From NCBI GenBank assembly GCA_032622095.1, contig CP136061.1, positions 22,386,991-22,450,990 on the forward strand: a DNA stretch of 64,000 nt, in the 5' to 3' direction. The first letter of the stretch is position 1. The number at the start of each line of letters is the position of its first letter. Positions 51,391-63,894 of this stretch are shown here, one piece after another. A model generated the notes under the pieces. The model saw nothing but the letters and a program-made list of their open reading frames with translations, ran no database searches and was not told where the DNA came from. Source of the DNA: Siphonodentalium dalli (lineage: Eukaryota; Mollusca; Scaphopoda; Gadilida; Siphonodentaliidae). Position numbers and translations under genes: made by a program.

Positions 51391-51681
51391 CTAAGTCCAT
51401 TTTCATTTTTTCGATCAGAAATGTCACATCAATGACAGGAACATCTATCCTCAGGGTGGGAACTATGGCCCAGTACCCCCCAGACATGGGCACTATGGCC
51501 CAGTACCCCCCAGACATGGGCACTATGGCCCAGTACCCCCCCAGACATGGGCACTATGGCCCATGGGCCATAGTGCCCATGTCTGGGGGGGTACTGGGCC
51601 ATAGTGCCCATGTCTGGGGGGTACTGGGCCATAGTGCCCATGTCTGGGGGGTACTGGGCCATAGTGCCCACCATTACTACT
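51391..51681 (-). repeat. Right terminal inverted repeat of the Polinton
   Basis: Inverse of 34377-34666: CTAAGTCCATTTTCATTTTT at the inner edge, the hairpin of 30-bp units, and CCATTACTACT at the outer edge. The long frames over it on both strands come from the 30-bp repeat. Confidence 0.9.
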
Positions 51682-51687
51682 GATATT
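51682..51687. other. Target-site duplication GATATT (right)
   Basis: Second copy of the 6 bp at 34371-34376. Confidence 0.9.
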
Positions 51688-52199
51688 CCGGCATCACAAA
51701 TCGATATTAATTAAGTATATTGGGGCATATTCTACCTTGCTAATAAAGCGACGCGCAACATTTTTACATTGTTTCGGGAATTGTACGTTTCATTCCGATT
51801 CAGCTAGCTAGCAGTTAATACAGTAGGTATTGCATAAGTATGCCTGTTGGTGGGTTCATTTGCGCAGCCTAAATATGCTCCTCCAATGGTGGAATTGAAG
51901 GTCTTGATAAAAATAGGAGTACTATTTGTTCTATAAATTGGATAGGAAGTAGTAGAAATTTAGCGCTTAGGAATTTATAGGTGCCCCATGTGATGTCTGA
52001 ATTCAAATGTTGCTGCGATATCAACATTTTGACACCGAAACCCTGGATAATGATGAACATCTAGAATACACCAACCATCAAAACAATCAGTCACCGGCAG
52101 CGGTATTATCCCCCGCCTTGGTGGGCAAAGTTGGGGATGGGCAATTTTCCAAATATGCAAACAAATAATTGAAATAAGTTAATAGTTGTTTGAGATTGG

Positions 52200-53090
52200 T
52201 TAATATTTGTTTTAGTTTAAAAATTTAAATTACAACTCCAAACAAATTACAAACAAAGAACCATAATTCTGGTAAAAATGTATGGCCAGGCTTAATTTGC
52301 CAACTCACTTCCGAAACTCCTCTTGTAAACTCAATAATCTTTCAAATCCGTTGATAATTGTTCGAAATAAACCCCGACAACTTTTAATTGATGCTAAATG
52401 CCAAAAATAAAAATGAAAATCAAAGGGCCGTAACTCTGGTGAAAATGTACGACCGGGCTTATTTTGAGATCTTATTTAAGAAACTCCTCTTGTGAACTCA
52501 TATCCCAAAAATCTTTCAAATCCGTTGATAACTGTTTGAAATAAACGCTGGACAACTTTTCCTGGGTGTAAACGCCACAAAAATACAAACAAAGGGCCGC
52601 AACTGGTAAACATGTACGACCGGGCATATTTTGCGAACTTCAGACTCATTTTGATAAGTCACATACCAATCTTTGAAATCCTTTGATAATCGTCCAAAAT
52701 AACTATCGGACTTTTAGTGGGTGCAAAACGCAAAGAAAAAAAATTACAAAGGACGTAACTCTGCATGGATAAAATGTCCGGTCGGGGCTAGTGTGCAAAC
52801 GTGTTTCAGATACTCCTCTTGTGAACTCACATACCAAAAATCTTTGGAATCAATTGTTAATTGTTAACAATACCCCCGGACAACTTTCGTAGGCGTTAAA
52901 CGCCAAAGTGTCGTAACTCTTTTGAAAATGTTCGACCGAGCGTAGTTTGCGAACTCTTTTCAGATATTCCCATCATTATTCGAAATAACCCATCGGATAA
53001 CTTTTTTTCGGGACGGAGACGCGGACGGGCGGAACCCATTCCTATATCCCCACCGAAAAAAACAATTCGGGCGTGGGATAATAAGGCTAT
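52200..53090. repeat. Degenerate ~170-bp satellite
   Basis: 'AAAGGGCCGTAACTCTGGTG', 'ATGTACGACCGGGCTTATTTTG', 'AACTCCTCTTGTGAACTCA' and 'AATCTTTCAAATCCGTTGAT' recur about five times, and the block ends with a GGGACGGAGACGCGGACGG segment. Common type in molluscs. Confidence 0.75.
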
Positions 53091-53719
53091 CTGGTTCACA
53101 CCAATGTGACATTTTTGTGAAAACACAAAATACCTTGCGCTATCAGCTATTGCGTGTTTACGTCATCAAATATATAAATGCCAGTCCACATATGGAAGAG
53201 GTGCGTGGTCCAGTAGAGACATCGCGTCATCAGCACTAAATCGGCGTATTTCAAATGAAACGTCAACCACAGTGGAGCTGTTGGCGTCATCAAGAAAACG
53301 TCAAACTGCCGACAGATGACGTATTACATAGCAGTAAACCACATCTAAAACTCATTCACGTCAGTTCGTCGTGGGAACCAACGTACGATATCCTGAAATA
53401 ATTCAACAGATGTCTATCCAGCTAATTGTGGAACGTCTTGCATGTGAATTCGGACAACTTTCTTCTGATGTATGACCAGTCGACATTCAGCCAGAGGTAA
53501 CATCAATTATTGATAAAGTATGATCGTCAGAGTTATCGTCCTTCCCCCGTCAGAGTTTGTCAGACTGCACGCGTCATCGACCGTGTGTTGGACGGACTCC
53601 GGCGGAAGGGAGTGCGTAGCTTGGTAATTTCACTACAAGGCCGCCCAAAATTATTTGTTTCTCAAGCCAGTCTGTTCTCGCTGAAATAAGCTCGTAGTAA
53701 CTTATTTCATGGGACTGAA
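53091..53719. other. No gene recognised
   Basis: Unique-looking sequence with several CGTCATCA phrases (53145, 53225, 53287, 53572). No frame with a motif. Confidence 0.35.
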
Positions 53720-54051
53720 TTAACCCTTTCAGTGCCAGGGGCCGATATCATCGGCCCTAATTTACGGTCGGTAAAATCGGCCCTAAAAAAATGAAAAAAT
53801 AAAAAATAATTGTTTTTTTTTTTAGTTTTTTTTTTTTTAGATTTGGTGGGTTGAATTGTTTTGGGTATGCTTAAGCATGCTATAGCAAATTTAAAAACAA
53901 ACTGGATAAAACCTTAGGGGCATGTTATAACTCAAAACTATCACCAAGTATTCATAGTAATAATTTTGATGCCCATGAAAAACGTAAGATTCCCTGGCAC
54001 TAAACCTACAAAATAAGTCTGTTAAAGAATATAAGAAAAAACTAGGATTAA

Positions 54052-56640
54052 AATTTCTGAAATACCAGAAATTTTATACTTCCATGGAATATTTAATTTT
54101 TTATCAACACAATCTTTATATTATATTGAAATTTTATGTATTAAATAATTAAAGAAATGAATAAGAAAAAGGTCGTAGACAAGGATTGTAAGTTCAGAAT
54201 TTCGACTTGTGGGTATATTATTAATGATATATGATGATTTATTTGTTAAAACTGTCATGGCGATTACTGCCCTTAGACCCTTGTTATGATTGCTGTAATG
54301 CTACTAATTTTCAATACGCCACGACCCTGGTTGTTAATTTATAAGAAGCACTCACAGTACAAAGCAAAATACTACATACCATTGTACGCCATGAAAGTCT
54401 TAAGATATATCATTAATATTAATACTACGGCCGTGCAACATTCTATACTCGTCGGCTCAAAAACTTAGAAAATCGCACTAAAGTTGCACATAGATACTAC
54501 CGCCGCAATTTCGTCAATTTTGTTTTATTTGATTCGCGATTTTTACCCCCCCCCCACTCCCATTGAGTTTCGGCGGAATTTGTCAAACGTCTGAACCATC
54601 CCTAAGCGAGCTCTCCGTTAGGCATGTAGCTTTTATAGCAGAACGGTCAAAATTTGAGGTCGGTCTGTCAGTATACCGTCATACCTGTCCCTGCATTAAA
54701 TATCCTAGTGTATACAGTCATCCGGCGGTAGTTTTCTATGTAACATGTGAATGCATGTAATATCTGGCACTTAATCCTGATTAACTCATTGCGCATCTAT
54801 TTGAAAAATTACACCGAATTTGCGCGTGGATAGTACCCACCACATCCACTCGTCAAATTTGTTCTATCTCGATTCACGATTTCTCTATTTTTTGTTTTCC
54901 TTTGTGAGATTTACTCGAATTTGCCAAAAGCCTCGACCCACACCGATGTAAGCTCTCTGTTAGACGGATTGCTTTTAAACCACGACAGTCAAACTTCCAG
55001 GATGTATCTATTGTATACCGATGTACCTGCTAGCGCATTTCACTCGCCCCTTCATTAGCCGGTTTGAATTTGACGTGAATATCACACCCGCTCATCAGCT
55101 AAATTGTATCTCCGTGTTTGATATTTTGAAGCATTTTTCAACTTTTGTTTTTTGTTGGAATTTGCCGATTTGAATTGAACTCACCTGAACACGAGCTCTC
55201 CGTTGGTCAGGTTGCTTTGTTAGTAGAGCGGCAAACTTTCGGATATTACCAGAAGTATATCGACGTACCTGCTCCTGCATTAGCTCGCTCCTTCATTAAC
55301 CCGGTCGGATTTGGCGAGAAAAATAGGTTAGTGATACAGCACTTAAGAAAACTTAGTTACATTATAAAGCCTCGCCACGAGTAAACCTTCGACCTTAGTG
55401 TCAATTAAGTAGACATCAATAAGTTGCGCTTGGATACTATCTATCATATCCACCACTTATAATTTTTTTATCTCGATGTTCCATTTTTTAGACAATTTCC
55501 CCCCTTTGATTTTTGTTGGAATTTGCAAAAAGTCTGAACCCACCCAAAGCTCGCTCGTTGTTGGGCAGGTTGCTGTAATAGTAGAGCTATCAAACTTCGG
55601 GGGCCTACCTGTGAGATACTAGCATACCCGCTCCTGCATTAACCATGCTCATCAATTAGCCCATTGGAATTGGCGCCAAAAATAGGTCATTTTCTTGTCC
55701 ATGATGTAGATCGGTAATGGTTGGGACAAGAAACTGATAAATGGTATATTCCGGTCCGAATCTCTCTTCTCATCTGGAGCACGCAATAAAAATATTATTC
55801 CGCTGGACTTGTTTTTTTTTTTTGCTAAATCTGACGTTTACATCCGCTATCGGTCAGCCTGGTCTCATCACCCTCGGCCTGGTCTCACCACCCGACATGG
55901 TATCACCACCAGGCATGGTCTCGTCGCCTCCCCGGTATGGTATCACCCTCTCCCATGCTCCTTCATAAGCCAAATTATTTAATTTTCGATGGTCTGTAAC
56001 TTGGACATTTCTCAACCGATTTACAAAATTCTTTCGGGAGGATCATTAGTACGTTCTATAGATACACGGTAGTAAAAATGGTTGAAATCATCGCAAAAAA
56101 AAAATTGCGAAAATTTCGCCCCCACCCTAACCAAAAAATGTAACAGACCCTGTCAAAAATATTTTTGTGTAGAATATTGACAACGGCCATCACTACCATA
56201 AAAACTGAATCCAGCTATCTTTCTTGCTATGTGAGAACAGGCGATCAGAAAGATTTCGAGGTTGACATATATATGGGAGATAACTCTGGAGAGGAAAGAC
56301 GAACACAGTTTTTGTTGTGCTTCCGATCCAGTGGATATCAAGATGTATCTATCGACCAAATTTCAGTGCTGTACTCCTTATATTTTCGGAGTTCTGAAAA
56401 CACCAATTTTCACACAAAGGGAGATAACTCTGCAAGTCAAGTGAGGACATGATTATCAATAGGCCTAAGCACTAGAGTTTGTATACATATACATACATAC
56501 AAAGTTTTAGCTTTCTATCTCTTGTATTGACTGAGCTATGCTCATTACAAAATTGCTAAGAACGCAAATAATAATAGAGAAAAATAACAATCACAAAAAC
56601 AATATACTTCCATGTAAAACATGGAAGTATAATTATTAAA
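54052..56640. mobile_element. Insertion inside MITE C (borders approximate)
   Basis: Near the borders TTATACTTCCATG (54077) and CATGGAAGTATAA (56620) are inverted, and ATTAAAAT occurs at 54052 and again at 56635, possibly an 8-bp duplication. The inside is mostly a degenerate 240-360 bp tandem repeat (54540-55660) and no transposase is visible. Class unknown. Confidence 0.45.
54540..55660. repeat. Degenerate tandem repeat, four units of 240-360 bp
   Basis: 'GGAATTTGCCAAAAG.CTGAACCCACC', 'GAGCTCTCCGTTAGGCAGGT' and 'GTAGAGCGGCAAACTTCGG' recur near 54566, 54915, 55155 and 55515. Confidence 0.65.
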
Positions 56641-57099
56641 ATAGTAAAAAATTGTAAAAAATAATAACAAATGATGAAAAATTGTTAGGCCAATGCATTC
56701 TCTTATATATGCGAGGCGACCTATGGTCGACTCGCATATATAAGATAATGCATTGGCACAGGGTATATGGGTTGATACAAACATCGGACCTGGCACTGAA
56801 AGGGTTAAGCTCACATTATTTATTTATCCTACTCTCCGCTGTATTTACAATAATAAATCGACTTACCAGATGTTCGCTCTTTATAATATGTTTTCACTGT
56901 GGCCCGCGCCATAATACGGATATTTTAATCATAAAATATAATCTTAAATAGAATGATAGATATAATTTTAATGTTTCTTCTATGTATCTGTTTTTGTTAG
57001 CTCGCTATATTAATGCCCTGATTCCCGTCCCCATATACATATGACAGTTGAGAAGATATAATTGTTCAAGTGACTTAATTCAGTCACCATTTGTATAGA

Positions 57100-58660
57100 T
57101 TGTGAAAATTGAACGTCAAAAACTCCGTAGAACGAATTATGGGGATGACAATATATAGCTTTGGTGGTTAGCGGCGACTAAAACAGTCTTATCAATGTTA
57201 GTACTCCTCCCCTCTCCACCCTGAGACAAACGGGACCAAAATTTGGCATCTTTAACTAACAATATTTGATTACTCGTGTCATCATTGGAGAAGAACGTGT
57301 ATGAATTTGCTAGAAATTAGTGCTAAACAATTGTATCAGCGTTGGTGCCCCTCCCTCTCCAGTCATGACTCGAACGGGGGCACTATGACACATTTAAACC
57401 ATATCATGGAGATGATTATATATAAGTTTGGTGGTAATCGCCAACTAACAAATTCTTATCGAACTTAGTTCCCCATCTGTCACTCAAACGGCACCAATTT
57501 GGCGTCTTTAAATCACATGATTAGATTCCTATTATCACGGAGAATAGGTATCAATTTGGTGGAAATAGGTGCTAAAAATGATGTTTTTGTTTTTATAACT
57601 TTTGTTGCCCCCTCCCTCTCCGCCCCTCCCTCTCCGCCCCCTCCCTCTCCGCCCCCTCCCTCTCCGCCCTAACCCGAACGATGCCGTATCATGCAGATGA
57701 TTATGGAGATGTATAAATTTGGTGGAAATCGGTGACAAAACTATATTTCATCATTTCGCTGCTGTTCTCCCTTTTCTGCCCCTGACTCAAGAATATATAT
57801 CAATGTGGTGGAAATCGGCGCTAAACTGTTTTTTTTATATATCAATTTTGGTGTCCCTCTCCCCCGCTATGCACCCATGACTCGAACGTCCCCAAGTTTA
57901 ACGTCATGAAATCACACAATTAGACTCCTGATATAATGGGCTACTAAACAAATTCTTATCAAATTTAGTGCCCCCCTATACCTAGCACCCGCACGACACC
58001 AATATGGTGTCTTTACATCACACGATTATATTAATCGTATCACGGAGAAGAATATTTATCAACTTGGTGGAAATGGGCGTTAACAACATTTTTTATCAAT
58101 GTTTGTGCCCCTCTCCCCTTCAGTGCACCCCTGACTCGAACCGCATTTTGTCAGCTGTAAGTCGCACAATTAAACTCCTGGTATCATGGATATGATTATG
58201 TATAAGTTTGGTGGTAATCGGCAACTAAATAAGTTATTATCAAATTTGGTGCCCCCACCCCAATCTCTCATCCAAACGGCACCAATTTTGCGTCTTTAAA
58301 TCACACTATTATATTCCTTGTATGACGGAGAAAAATGTGTATAAATTGGGTGGAAATCGGCGATAAAATATTTTTTATCAATGCTGGTGCCCCTCTCCCC
58401 TTCCGTGCACCACTGACTCGGATGACACATTTGACATCTTTAAACCACACCATTAGATTCCTCATGTCATGGAGATGATTATGTATAAGTTTGGTGGATA
58501 TCGACGACAATGAGTTTTGCTGCTCCTCCCCTTTTTCTGTCCCTGACAACAACAGCGTCACTTTAGAAAATACTAACCCGCACCGTTGTCTTCCTCGTAG
58601 ACCCCTTTGGTTTCATCTAGATGTTCCCCACGAATTTCTATAGAACACAGACAGACAGGC
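57100..58660. repeat. Degenerate ~190-bp satellite
   Basis: 'AATTTGGTGGAAATCGGCG', 'CCCCTCTCCCCTTC.GTGCACC.CTGACTCGAACG' and 'TCTTTAAATCACAC.ATTAGATTCCT' recur about eight times. At 57605-57668 an inner CCCTCCCTCTCCG unit is expanded four times. The block ends in a GACAGACAGGCAGACAGAG tract. Confidence 0.75.
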
Positions 58661-58711
58661 AGACAGAGAGACATTCGCAACTATAGATATATATGTTATA
58701 GTTGACGACGA

Positions 58712-58805
58712 TGATGATGTTGTTTTTGATGCTGATGGGGATGCCGATGCTGCTTCTGATGATGTTAATGTCGATGATGAGAATGCTGAAGATGGTGATG
58801 ATATT
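58712..58805. repeat. GAT-rich trinucleotide repeat
   Basis: Imperfect GATGATGTT/GATGCTGAT units. Confidence 0.8.
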
Positions 58806-59042
58806 ACTATAATGGCGATTTAAAATAGATTTGCACTAGGAAGTACGTGTATATATTCTGCCAATTGCGCTCACAAATCGATAGCGAAAGACACTTAATT
58901 GGGAGATGTTTGAAGAGTGCTTTAAAAGATTAATTATCTTTCGCTATCTACTATTGTGCGTATTAGGTGATATATTATACATATACTGCCACATTCTCAA
59001 TATTTTGTATTTATCTTCTATTTTTCTTCACAATAGGGGGGA

Positions 59043-59310
59043 GGGGCTCGGTGGCTCAATCGGTTAGGGGTACAACTCCAAGCCATTCGCCCTACAGCTC
59101 TGGCGATGAGGGTTCAAATCCACATGTTTCCATCCTGGAATTTGTAACTCGAATTCATTATCTGGTGGAGTTGCCATGGTCGACGCGTTTCCAGCCAATG
59201 TTAGAGTAGCCGTAAGTGTGTGGATTTCCTCAACCACGAAAACTGGCAATGTCGTGATATGACATTAGTTGCTGAAAGTGACATTAAACCCCAATCAATC
59301 AATCAATAAA
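59043..59310 (+). mobile_element. tRNA-derived SINE
   Basis: A tRNA-like head has an A box (TGGCTCAATCGG, 59052-59063) and a B box (GGTTCAAATCC, 59111-59121). The body ends with TTGCTGAAAGTGACATTAAA and CCCCAATCAATCAATCAATAAA. This 3' text and short-repeat tail are typical of molluscan SINEs. It is transcribed by Pol III and moved by a partner LINE. The head does not fold as a usable tRNA here. Confidence 0.85.
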
Positions 59311-59415
59311 TCTTCACAATAACTTTTTTAATTAGATAAACACATTGCACATTGCTATATAATTTCAAAACGATTTTTGCATTGTCATAATTGGTTCAGA
59401 GTCATGAACCGCGAA

Positions 59416-60752
59416 ACAATCACACATACCTCACTAATATAGACAAAGTGTCATAAAACAATCACACATACCTCACTAATATAGACAAAGTGTCATAAAA
59501 CAATCACACATACCTCACTAATATATACAAAGTGTCATAAAACAATCACACATACCTCACTAATATAGACAGGGTGTCATAAAACAATCACACATACCTC
59601 ATTAATATAGACAAAGTGTCATAAAACAATCACACATACCTCACTAATATAGACAAAGTGTCATAAAACAATCACACATACCTCAATAATATAGACAAAG
59701 TGTCATAAAACAATCACACATACCTCACTAATATAGACAAAGTGTCATAAAACAATCACACATACCTCACTAATATAGACAAAGTCATAAAACAATCACA
59801 CATACCTCACTAATATAGACAAAGTGTCATAAAACAATCACACATACCTCACTAATATAGACAAAGTGTCATAAAAAAATCACACATACATCAATAATAT
59901 AGACAAAGTGTCATAAAACAATCACACATACCTCACTAATATAGACAAAGTGTCATAAACAATCACACATACCTCACTAATATAGACAAAGTGCCATCAA
60001 ACAATCACACATACCTCACTAATATAAACAAAGTGCCATCAAACAATCACACATACCTCACTAATATAGACAAAGTGTCATAAAACAATCACACATACCT
60101 CACTAATATAGACAAAGTGCCATCAAACAATCACACATACCTCACTAATATAAACAAAGTGCCATCAAACAATCACACATACCTCACTAATATAGACAAA
60201 GTGTCATAAAACAATCACACATACCTCACTAATATAGACAAAGTGCCATCAAACAATCACACATACCTCACTAATATAAACAAAGTGCCATCAAACAATC
60301 ACACATACCTCACTAATATAGACAAAGTGTCATAAAACAATCACACATACCTCACTAATATAGACAAAGTGTCATAAAACAATCACACATACCTCACTAA
60401 TATAGACAAAGTGTCATAAAACAATCACACATACCTCACTAATATAGACAAAGTGTCATAAAACAATCACACATACCTCACTAATATAGACAAAGTGTCA
60501 TAAAACAATCACACATACATCACTAATATAGACAAAGTGTCATAAAACAATCACACATACCTCACTAATATAGACAAAGTGTCATAAAACAATCACACAT
60601 ACCTCACTAATATAGACAAAGTGTCATAAAACAATCACACATACCTCACTAATATAGACAAAGTGTCATCAAACAATCACACATACCTCACTAATATAGA
60701 CAAAGTGTCATAAAACAATCACACATACCTCACTAATATAGACATAGTGTCT
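59416..60752. repeat. 42-bp minisatellite, about 31 copies
   Basis: Unit CACATACCTCACTAATATAG followed by ACAAAGTGTCATAAAACAATCA. Variants (GTGCCATCA for GTGTCATAA, ATAAACA for ATAGACA) fall in a repeating order around 59990-60300, showing a higher-order unit of two to three monomers. It directly abuts the retrotransposon fragment at 60755. Confidence 0.95.
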
Positions 60753-60754
60753 AA

Positions 60755-61560
60755 AACTTTATTGAAGGGGGAATTCGGTTCTATAACGTACATTTTACCT
60801 GTATTTACCTGTATTCTTGAGCCTTATAAGCTTTCGCTTGTTGTGGCTAATGCGTTTGTTCTTGATTTCAATGTTTTGTTTCGCATGTCTTTGAAATTGT
60901 ATTTGCCGAAACATTTTTCTGACAGTCCATTCCACGAGTTTATATTTCTCGCCACAAAATTGTTGCTTGTCCACGTACTGGTGAATAGTTCCTTTCTCAA
61001 TTTTTGAATGTGCCCTCTAATTCGACTCTCTTTATCCATTATCATTGGTAAATCAACTTCTTCATATCCTTTTATTATTTTAAACATTTGGATCATGTCA
61101 CATCGCTCTCTCCTATAGTCTAGTGTTAGAATGCCTAGTTTCCTCAGTCTTTCTTCGTACTGCATGCCCCTCAAATTTGTGACTATTCTCGATGCTCGCC
61201 TCTGTACGCTTTCAGTCATGATTTTGTACTTTTTATAGTGTGGGTTTTCAAATGGATGATCCGTATTCTAATACTGGTCGAACGAAGGATTTGTATATAA
61301 TTTTAAACATATCTTCATCGATGTTGCTGAAGGTTCTGTTTATTAATCCTATTCTCTGATTGGCTCTTTTGACGCTCGATGCAATATGTGTTGAGAATTT
61401 TATGGTGTTGCAATATCCTTTTCCTCTCTGGTTTCCTCTATTTCATGCTGTGAATCATTTTCTGTGATGTTGTACTTTTGACCCGCATTGTTTTCCCCTA
61501 TGTGCATCACCTTGCATTTTTCAGCGTTAAATAGACATTTGTATATCTATTATGTAAGTC
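60755..61560 (-). pseudogene. 3' end of a non-LTR retrotransposon reverse transcriptase
   Basis: On the minus strand, broken frames give 'CKVMHIGENNAGQKY', 'KRANQRIGLINRTF', 'FKIIYKSFVRPVLEYGSSIW' and then a 131-codon frame (60824-61219): 'ESVQRRASRIVTNLRGMQYEERLRKLGILTLDYRRERCDMIQMFKII', cited here only as short pieces of the conserved C-terminal region, ending at 'NFVARNINSWNGL'. This is the part after the palm in CR1/Jockey-like ORF2. The 5' part is missing and there are stops, so it is a 5'-truncated, dead copy. Confidence 0.85.
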
Positions 61561-61642
61561 ATGTACATAAAATGTATTATATGTTGTCTTAATACCTATG
61601 TATTATGGGTCAACAAGATTAAACGAATTGAATTGAATTGGC

Positions 61643-61998
61643 GGCGTTTGTTGCAGAAATATTCATATTTGTTCAATTCGCCATCAACAGAAGGAATATT
61701 AAAATATATATAGTTTTGTTCATATGCCAAACATAATCAGCGCGTAAATAGTATATTGTCGCCAAGACGTACGATGGTGTACGTAAACAAGAGCCTGTTC
61801 GTGTTACAGAAGTTATGCTTCTGTTTACAAAACACAGCGCAATTCTATTGGTTAATCACACACAAATGATATAAACGCTCTTTATTATTTCCATATCAGG
61901 ATAACTGTAACAAACAACGCTCTTTATGTTTAACATATCCGGATCTAAACAAAAGCCAGGTAACGTAACGTTCTTTGCTTTTGTTCACATACCAAAGG
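61643..61998 (+). repeat. Dispersed ~340-bp repeat family D, copy 2
   Basis: Same orientation and text as 11121-11463, with a small insertion near 61680. Confidence 0.75.
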
Positions 61999-61999
61999 A

Positions 62000-63365
62000 A
62001 AAATAAATTGACAATCTAAAGATGATGCTATAGCGCGATAACTGGAAGAAATATTAACATATTTCGTTGATATTCGGTATATGAGAATTGCTGAACAATA
62101 TCTTAATCGAATTCGAAAACCGCGTATTTTGTGGGCGGAGTTACTACCCTTAATTTTGATAGCTTCAACACATTTCAACTTATTTTATTATTTACGCGAT
62201 TTGCTCAACAATGTCTTGATCGACTTCGAAAATCGGCCAGGTCAGCGTATGTTCGGCGGAGTTACGGTCCTCAATTAGTTAATTTATGTGAATGTCAGAT
62301 TTCCTCGACAGTGTGGTGCATGATATATAGCCAGTTACGATTAATGCATTTTCAATCCAAGCTCATGTTTTGCGTAGCTACCACAACTCGACCCCGTATC
62401 TCTGATGGGAATTCTTATTACATCATTTATTGATTTATTGTGGGTTGTATGGAAAGTGAACACAAAACTCTAGTGTATGAATGCTGGCTACCATGTAAGC
62501 ATATTCCACCGACCATGATATTTGGAAATATAAAACCTTAACCGATCTGAAAAACTAAACTGACTGAGAAACACTTAACTTTGGATGTCCTGATGTTGGT
62601 CACTGAATCGATTAATAACTCGTGTAAATATAGGACGTCAGCGACAATTAGTGGCAATAGCAGCCGACACTTCCGAGACCAAAGTGTGGTTACCGACTTC
62701 ATATGAGACGAATTCGACCGTCACAACGAGCTCTATTATGAGAACCTAATTAATGTTTGGTCGCAAACAGTAAGTTAATTAAGAGAACATGCTCTCAGTG
62801 AACCCAAGTGGTATGCCCTATGATCAAACCAACGCATCAAACTCCATGTGGGGTTTGTCTCCCCTTAATGAGTCGATATGACCGCTGCCACCAGCGACAA
62901 TTTACCCACATTTTGTGAACTGAATTTCCCGATAGTCACCGAGTGAACAGCGCTATGAATTGCCCGTATATATTCAGCCCCCCCCCAATTCAAATAAAGT
63001 TTGTATTATCAGTTCATACATTAAGTTCGAAAAACGCAGATTTCGCGCGCGCAACAGTGTAATCCGGTTTCCAGGTTAATTTGTAAACACAAAGCCACGT
63101 GCAACTCTTTAAATCATGTCCACAGCATTAGTTCACATCTAACCCACAAAATGAAAAGCAACGTTAAAAGGCTCTTGCTCTGGTCCTTTCTAAAGACATC
63201 ATACTTCAGCCAGACTCTGTACCTATGATAAAGTAATATTAAGCCCAGCCATGGTATATAAACCGTCATGTGTGCACATAATGCAATTACATTGGATACA
63301 CCACTCCGTTATTTCAAAATATCATTCCATTTCACGTTGTCGTTTTATGACTTAAATTACAGTTA
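62000..63365. other. No gene recognised
   Basis: A ~130-bp diverged duplication (ATTCGAAAACCGCG..GGCGGAGTTAC at 62110 and TTCGAAAATCGGCC..GGCGGAGTTAC at 62225) is the only structure seen. Confidence 0.4.
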
Positions 63366-63368
63366 TAT

Positions 63369-63396
63369 CCACCACCACCACCACCACCACCACCCA
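63369..63396. repeat. (CCA)n microsatellite
   Basis: Nine CCA-type triplets in a row. Confidence 0.85.
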
Positions 63397-63782
63397 CCAA
63401 AACTCTCAACAAGAATTGTTTAGGAGTTGTGGATTTGTCGTCTCCATCAATGTTGGAAAAACCCGCGTTAAATATAGCAGGCCGAACTTTTGAATAAAGT
63501 GGCACCCAGTCGGTTACATAATCAGAAAGAAAGTATGATTGGTGCGCTCTGGTGGAGATTACCAACGCATTTCACGATTGTAAGTGGTTCTACTCAAAGC
63601 CTGATTAGTTCTGACAAAAAACCCTATGATTGTGAATTCCAAGTTCGGTTATCTATTATTTGTTTTATTCAAATAATAGAAAACAAAAAATTTAATTTAG
63701 TCGGTTTTGGTCAACTCCAAAATATATTCATATCTGTGACATGGTTCAATCCCAATCTTGAATTATATAGTACTAGCCGATG

Positions 63783-63894
63783 AGCCCGACGTTGTCCGGG
63801 CTATTCAAAAACCAAATTTCAAGTCGATAGCTCTACCCAGCCCGACGTTGTCCGGGCTATTCAAAAACCAAATTTCAAGTCGATAGCTCTACCC
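63783..63894. repeat. 56-bp tandem duplication
   Basis: AGCCCGACGTTGTCCGGGCT through GTCGATAGCTCTACCC occurs twice without visible change. Confidence 0.9.

Larger units (their letters stand above)
34377..51681. mobile_element. Complete Maverick/Polinton (adintovirus-like), 17.3 kb
   Basis: The termini are AGTAGTAATGGTGGG and CCCACCATTACTACT, the flanks carry a 6-bp GATATT duplication, and the terminal inverted repeats are ~290 bp. The element encodes the full Polinton set: family-B DNA polymerase, RVE integrase with chromodomain, packaging ATPase, adenain-like protease, major and minor capsid proteins, and several small conserved proteins. Integration plus virion genes mean it could move as a self-synthesising transposon or as an integrated virus. 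All core genes are intact as single frames except the polymerase, which has one frame break before motif C. The perfect duplication and open frames suggest a recent insertion. Confidence 0.95.
53720..56808 (-). mobile_element. MITE family C copy split by a ~2.6-kb insertion
   Basis: TTAACCCTTTCAGTGCCAGG at 53720 and CCTGGCACTGAAAGGGTTAA at 56789-56808 are the ends. 53724-54050 matches the inverse of 9915-10202, and 56630-56804 (with the CCAATGCATTCTC hairpin, 56692-56756) matches the inverse of 9731-9900. The rest is inserted DNA. Confidence 0.75.

Noticed and set aside
59043-59121. tRNA gene
   Set aside because: A and B boxes are present, but stems do not pair as a tRNA and the sequence continues into a SINE body and tail.
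59416-60752. Array resembling a CRISPR (regular 42-bp periodicity)
   Set aside because: The whole 42-bp unit is repeated with no unique spacers, in eukaryotic sequence, with no cas genes.
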